Source: an uncultured Acidobacteriota bacterium (GTDB taxonomy: Bacteria; Acidobacteriota; Blastocatellia; RBC074). From it: 64,000 nucleotides of DNA. Below the pieces are notes generated by a model, which was not told the origin of the DNA, did not search any database, and saw only the letters and a program-made list of their open reading frames with translations. Shown piece after piece: positions 60,022-64,000 of the stretch (position 1 is its first letter; every line of letters starts with the position of its first letter). The position numbers and the translations under genes were made by a program. The DNA is taken from positions 124,001-188,000 of the forward strand of contig CADECP010000007.1 of assembly GCA_902825875.1 (NCBI GenBank), read 5' to 3'.

Positions 60022-61686
60022 TTAACGGCTGCTGCCCGGCATTGGTTTGCGCGGGAATTTTTCGTTGCGCATCGCCGCGTTGTAAACGAACGCAGCCATG
60101 ATCGTCGCAGCTTGTTTCATGTCGTCAGCCTGCATGCGATCGTACACGTCCATGTTGGAATGGTGAGTGCGAGCGTCGTATTCCACTTCATCCTGGATGA
60201 ATTGGAATCCGGGCAGCCCAACACCATCAAACGCCAAGTGGTCGGTTCCGCCTGTGTTGCGAATCGTGATGGTCGAAGCTCCCAAATCGGCAAATGGAGC
60301 CAGCCAGGCACGGAAGACCGAGCGTGCGGATTCGTTGCCTTGCAGGTACACGCCGCGAATTTTGCCAGTGCCGTTGTCCAGGTTGAAGTACACCGAAAAT
60401 TTGTCGTGTTCCGGCTTGGTTTGAATCGGGCCTTGCGGGCCGCCAAAACCACCTGGACCGCCGCCTTGGGGTTGACCGGCAACAGCTTGTCGTGCTCCGA
60501 AATGCTGGGCGACATAAGCACGTGAGCCAAGCAAGCCTTGTTCTTCGCCGCTCCACAGCCCGACGCGAATCGTTCGGCGAGGTTGCACTCCCAGAGCTTT
60601 CAAAATGCGAACGGCTTCCATCGCCACGGCGCAACCGGCGGCGTTGTCTGTCGCTCCGGTTCCGGCGTGCCACGAATCCAAATGGCCGCCGAGCATGACG
60701 ACTTCGTCGGCTTTGTCCGTGCCGGGAATTTCGGCGATGGTGTTGTAACCCATGGGGTCTTCGTCGTGGAACTGAGCTTTCACGTCAATTTCCATTTTGA
60801 CCTTTTTGCCTTTTTGCAACGTGCGAACGATGCGCCCGTAATGTTCGATGGCCAGCGTTACGGACGGCAACGCTTGCGGAGCATTTTTATCGCGCGAACC
60901 GCCGCCACCGACAAACACAGTTCCGCCATGAACGTTGTCGCCTACGCGATCAATGTCCACCACCACGGCCACGCCTTCGGATTTGAAGAACGCTGTTTTT
61001 TGGGTGGCGACACGTTGAGCCTGCATCATCTGTTGGCGACGTTCTTCGGTCATGTTGCCGCCGAAATTGCCGCGTTGTTCCTGTTCGTCGTTGGCCATTT
61101 TCAGCAATTCTTCGTCGGTAAACCGAACTGCCGGAGCTTTGAATTGCGCCAGCACAGGTCGCAGCGGCGAAGCCAGCACAATCGCGCCTTTCAATTTGCC
61201 TTTGTATTTTTCAAAGTCGGCTTCGGTGTTGATGTCGGGAAAGACGACTTCGGCAACGACCGGCCCATTGGTTCCCGGAGTCCAGGCTTTGGGGTAGCCG
61301 ATCACCGGGTAAGGCGTCGGTTCCAGCACGTGAATCGAAACTTTGTCGAACGACCAGCCGCGTCCGAACGGCCCCCACGATTCCAGATGAGCATTGACCA
61401 AGCCCCATTCGGCCATTTTGTTTTTCGTCCATTCGTTGGCGGCTTTCATTCCGGGCGAACCAGTCAGGCGATGGCCGTTGACATCGGTCAGCCAGCTCAG
61501 CGTGTCCATGATTTGGGAACGCTCCAGACCCTCCGCGCGAATTTTCTTCATCATTTCCAAGTCAACTTTTTCGGCGGGAGCCATCTGCGCGCCGACCGGC
61601 GTCAGAACCGTTTGACTGACCAGCAAAAGAGCGATGACCAGCGTCAGCGCCCATTGAAAGCTGCGTTTGTTGGCAAGCTTGTACAT
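60022..61686 (-). CDS. Secreted M28-family aminopeptidase
   Basis: The protein has 554 residues. A signal peptide (about 1-34) is followed by an N-terminal region [33 protein letters not shown] and a PA-like insert (about 110-290). The zinc peptidase domain comes next: [19 protein letters not shown] (H and two D), [15 protein letters not shown] (Glu base and ligand), and [11 protein letters not shown]. Two zinc ions are expected. It should remove N-terminal residues outside the cell. A Gln/Gly-rich insert ([16 protein letters not shown]) interrupts the domain. GGAGG precedes the ATG. Confidence 0.9.
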   Translation of the reverse strand: MYKLANKRSFQWALTLVIALLLVSQTVLTPVGAQMAPAEKVDLEMMKKIRAEGLERSQIMDTLSWLTDVNGHRLTGSPGMKAANEWTKNKMAEWGLVNAHLESWGPFGRGWSFDKVSIHVLEPTPYPVIGYPKAWTPGTNGPVVAEVVFPDINTEADFEKYKGKLKGAIVLASPLRPVLAQFKAPAVRFTDEELLKMANDEQEQRGNFGGNMTEERRQQMMQAQRVATQKTAFFKSEGVAVVVDIDRVGDNVHGGTVFVGGGGSRDKNAPQALPSVTLAIEHYGRIVRTLQKGKKVKMEIDVKAQFHDEDPMGYNTIAEIPGTDKADEVVMLGGHLDSWHAGTGATDNAAGCAVAMEAVRILKALGVQPRRTIRVGLWSGEEQGLLGSRAYVAQHFGARQAVAGQPQGGGPGGFGGPQGPIQTKPEHDKFSVYFNLDNGTGKIRGVYLQGNESARSVFRAWLAPFADLGASTITIRNTGGTDHLAFDGVGLPGFQFIQDEVEYDARTHHSNMDVYDRMQADDMKQAATIMAAFVYNAAMRNEKFPRKPMPGSSR

Positions 61687-61898
61687 AAAGTTTTCCTCCG
61701 AAGGGTTGTCGGCAGGCTTTGGCCGCCGAAGCTTCGTGTTTAAGGTTTCAGGTTTTTTACAGAATGTTGATGACGATCAGGATCGGCAGTCTAAGCGTCC
61801 GTGTTCAGTTGCCGCAAGATGCCGCCGATTACATTGGCAAAAACGTTGGTTTCGAGCGAATGGTTACGTTTGATTGACGATTGCGTCCAAAATGAAAA

Positions 61899-61930
61899 AG
61901 GCAGCCAACAGAATTCAATGTTGGCTGCCT
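61899..61930 (-). terminator. Terminator of the small exported-protein gene
   Basis: AGGCAGCCAACA and TGTTGGCTGCCT pair perfectly (12 bp) with an 8-base loop. On the minus strand it is followed by TTTTCATTTT and ends the gene at 61957-62346. Confidence 0.88.
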
Positions 61931-61956
61931 GCTGATTATTGTTTGCCGACCGGCGA

Positions 61957-62346
61957 TTAGTTTTTGGCGACCAGAGAGGTTGCCAGCGGCATGACTTGAT
62001 CGGCTTTGATGACGGCGCGGTTGTTTTTCACTTCAACGCGGCCAAACACCGAAACGCGAAGCACCGGTTCATTGATTAACGATTGCCGCTGCGATTTCGA
62101 CAACTGCTCCAACGAAACGCTGACAATGGTTTTGCTGGAATTGTCGAAAACATTCATCGAACGAAAATCCGCGCTGACCGAAACGATTTCTGCTGTGACG
62201 GCCACGCGACGGCCTTCGAGTTCCGAAGACTGGCCAACAACGTTTTTCAACTCAACCGGGGCGTAGCCGTTATCGGCGGCTTTGCCCTGAGCCAAAACCG
62301 ACAAGGTCAGGCAACATACAAAAAGCAACGTGCGAACTAAGAACAT
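61957..62346 (-). CDS. Small exported OB-like protein
   Basis: The protein has 129 residues. A signal peptide (about 1-19) is followed by NVVGQSSELEGRRVAVTAEIVSVSADFRSMNVFDNSSKTIVSVSLEQLSK and VLRVSVFGRVEVKNNRAVIKADQV, with the strand pattern of an OB-fold nucleic-acid or metal-binding domain. It resembles bacterial periplasmic OB-fold proteins (BOF type) but I cannot confirm the family. It is an isolated gene with a terminator. Confidence 0.65.
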   Translation of the reverse strand: MFLVRTLLFVCCLTLSVLAQGKAADNGYAPVELKNVVGQSSELEGRRVAVTAEIVSVSADFRSMNVFDNSSKTIVSVSLEQLSKSQRQSLINEPVLRVSVFGRVEVKNNRAVIKADQVMPLATSLVAKN

Positions 62347-62733
62347 TCAATCTCCTAAAAAATGAAAAAGTAATAGTTATGAATCTTTGTTTGATGATCC
62401 GATTCGGACACAGAACGTCAGGTAGCTGAGTTTCTTGCGCGAACGGCTGCAAACAAAGGCGCGGAGTGTAGCCCAAGCTTTCGGAGCAGGCAAGGACAGG
62501 TTCCAGACGTTTAGGCATTCAGGCAGGAGGACAAAAGAGAGGTTCATCGTTAAATCAGAACAAGCGGCAATGCCCTTTCCTTGAAGAGGATGATGTGAAA
62601 ACATCTTTGGAAGGAATGCTGATCGGAATGGCGGTTAGAAATTTGGTTCCGCTTGGCAAAGATGCCGTCAGTTCCAGGCTCGAATTTTAGCCTCATTTTT
62701 GATTACGCCTGTCTTTGGATTCTGCGAGGAAAG
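62347..62733. other. Spacer upstream of the ceramidase gene
   Basis: The spacer has 387 bases. Apart from the short frame at 62595-62690, nothing stands out. There is no good promoter match and no long inverted repeat. Confidence 0.5.
62595..62690 (+). CDS. Possible 31-residue peptide
   Basis: A GTG at 62595 has GAAGAGG at suitable distance. The frame encodes KTSLEGMLIGMAVRNLVPLG, a small amphipathic to hydrophobic helix, and ends at 62690. It is short and unsupported by a family, so a chance frame is quite possible. Confidence 0.25.
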   Translation: MKTSLEGMLIGMAVRNLVPLGKDAVSSRLEF

Positions 62734-64000
62734 ATGCGAAAGACTTTTTTATTGTTGATTCTGACTTGCTCGCTGGCGATTGCCGGTCGCGCGCAAGCCT
62801 TGCGTGCCGGAGTTACTCGCGTGGACATCACGCCGCCACTCGGCGTGGACTTGTGGGGATACTTTGATCGGTCAGGGCCGGCGAATGGCAAACTCGATCC
62901 GTTGTTTGCTCGCGTGCTGGTTTTGGAAGCGGGGCGGCAATCCGTTGCTGTTATCACACTTGACCTCGGTCGCAGTTTTGGGCCGCCGCAAATCGCCTGG
63001 CTGCGCGACAAGGCTCGGCGGCAACACGGAGTTGGCGAAGTGATGTTGATCGCTTCGCACACGCATTCCGGTCCGGTGATTGATGACAGTTACGAGGGTG
63101 GCGTGCCGGAATGGGAACAGCGCGCGCTGGAAAAAATCGCCGACGCAATTGGCGAAGCCGTGGCGAAACTGAAAACCGCTCGCATCGGCGCTGGTTTGGG
63201 ACAAGCGACGCTCGGCCATAATCGCCGCATCGTGCAATCTGATGGTTCGGTCAAAATGCTTTGGCGCAACAGCACAGGCCAGCAAACGGGTATGATTGAC
63301 CCAACGGTTGGCGTGATTCGCGTGGATGATGTGAACGGAAACCCAATGGCGATTTTGGTGAATTACGCCTGTCACCCTGTGATTTTCGGGCCGGACAATT
63401 TGCGGTACTCGGCAGATTTTCCCGGCGCGATGGCCAAGCTTGTTGAATCGAGTTTTGACGAAAAGCCGATTTGCTTCTTTCTGCAAGGCGCGCCCGGCGA
63501 CATCAATCCGATGATGGATAAAACTCCGCTGGCGGAAAACGCCGATGCCTTGAAGATCGAAGTTGGCGAACAGCTTGGCCGCGAAGTCGCTCGCGTCGCC
63601 AAAACGATCAAGACCGAAATTTCCGCGAATCCCGAAATCGCTTTCTTGAGCGAGCAGCTTCGCTTTCGCAATCGCTGGGATTTGGATTCGATGCGCCAGA
63701 TGCTGACGCTGGCTTTTCCGCCTGCGCTGGCCAAACGTTATCAACGCTACATCACGCCGGAAATTGTTACGCCGGTGACGACGCTGGTCATCAACAAGCA
63801 AATCGCGTTGGTCGGCTTGGCGGGCGAACCCTTTGTTGGATTGCAGTTGTTGCTGAAAGCTCGTTCGCCGTTGCCGATGACATTTTTGACCGGATACACG
63901 AATGGTTATTACGGTTACTTCCCGACAATCAGCGCAGCGGCTTCGGGCGGATACGGAGCCAACACGCTGGTCACGCGCGTCGAAGTCGGCGCGGGCGAAC
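62734..64000 (+). CDS. Neutral/alkaline ceramidase-like protein, 5' part
   Basis: At least 422 residues are visible; the gene runs out of the window. A signal peptide (about 1-22) precedes LRAGVTRVDITPPLGVDLWGYFDRSGPANGKLDPLFARVLVLE and IASHTHSGPVIDD, the catalytic-zinc region of neutral ceramidases, followed by NYACHPVIFG and QGAPGDINPMMD. Ceramidases cleave ceramide to sphingosine and fatty acid outside the cell; many bacterial homologues have unknown substrates. ATG at 62734 is preceded by AGGA. Confidence 0.9.
   Translation, partial: MRKTFLLLILTCSLAIAGRAQALRAGVTRVDITPPLGVDLWGYFDRSGPANGKLDPLFARVLVLEAGRQSVAVITLDLGRSFGPPQIAWLRDKARRQHGVGEVMLIASHTHSGPVIDDSYEGGVPEWEQRALEKIADAIGEAVAKLKTARIGAGLGQATLGHNRRIVQSDGSVKMLWRNSTGQQTGMIDPTVGVIRVDDVNGNPMAILVNYACHPVIFGPDNLRYSADFPGAMAKLVESSFDEKPICFFLQGAPGDINPMMDKTPLAENADALKIEVGEQLGREVARVAKTIKTEISANPEIAFLSEQLRFRNRWDLDSMRQMLTLAFPPALAKRYQRYITPEIVTPVTTLVINKQIALVGLAGEPFVGLQLLLKARSPLPMTFLTGYTNGYYGYFPTISAAASGGYGANTLVTRVEVGAGE

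Noticed and set aside
1..64000. tRNA, rRNA, CRISPR arrays, transposases, integrases or attachment sites
   Set aside because: None could be recognised by eye. Short tRNA genes can be missed without a covariance search.

Overview
The window looks like a chromosomal segment of a Gram-negative, menaquinone-using soil-type bacterium. Acidobacteriota, probably class Blastocatellia, is my best guess. The guess rests on gene content: FHA and Ser/Thr-kinase-like proteins headed by a zinc ribbon, a zinc-ribbon TonB-type protein, beta-propeller phytase, a hopanoid gene remnant (hpnH), Uma2 and DUF433/DUF5615 families, and many hairpin-type intergenic repeats. Base composition is a little above half GC by eye, except for an AT-richer patch at about 29.8-31.3 kb. 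I saw no tRNA, rRNA, CRISPR array, transposase or replication origin.

Region 0-14.7 kb. A truncated mannitol-1-phosphate 5-dehydrogenase-like gene and an FHA-TPR-degenerate-receiver gene run leftward. A good sigma70-type promoter at 2901-2928 then starts a rightward cluster: four ATP-grasp enzymes, an MFS transporter, a 47-codon ORF coupled on both sides, a secreted beta-propeller phytase, a 1017-residue zinc ribbon-FHA-pseudokinase-MFS fusion, a lipoprotein formylglycine-generating enzyme and a DUF1905-like protein. The C-terminal motifs of three ATP-grasp proteins resemble inositol trisphosphate 5/6-kinases at least as much as RimK. Next to a phytase, this makes an inositol-phosphate module a reasonable but unproven hypothesis. 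This is the most unusual part of the window.

Region 15-24.6 kb holds a membrane protein, a non-catalytic M16 peptidase homologue translationally coupled to menG/ubiE, a Uma2 protein, tldD and tldE (with a DUF433/DUF5615 pair wedged between them), a small membrane protein, and a penicillin-binding transpeptidase with a very basic linker. Region 24.6-31.9 kb is accessory: an 1834-residue secreted RHS/YD-repeat protein with an AT-rich C-terminus, a following lipoprotein that could be its immunity protein, a poly-C tract in its possible promoter, and a frameshifted clpC tail.

Region 32-48.4 kb is mostly housekeeping: cdaA-cdaR-glmM (c-di-AMP and cell wall), a divergent arsenic cluster (arsR / arsI-arsN2), an NAD-salvage operon running pncB-macro domain-pncA-like-DUF1475-small membrane ORF-miaA, a TonB-type protein, a VapBC-like pair, uvrA, a class I amidotransferase, and moaD-exported protein-moaE. 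Region 48.5-64 kb has an ECF sigma / anti-sigma / LTxxQ protein operon, an acyl-CoA dehydrogenase, a bacilliredoxin, a di-haem cytochrome c peroxidase, an hpnH 3' fragment, small zinc-binding proteins, an RRM protein, an orphan radical SAM protein, a CarD regulator, a second Uma2 protein, an M28 peptidase and the start of a neutral ceramidase.

Several families of short inverted repeats recur between genes. In two cases (the MFS transporter at 6.4 kb and uvrA) repeat-like sequence sits inside a coding frame.
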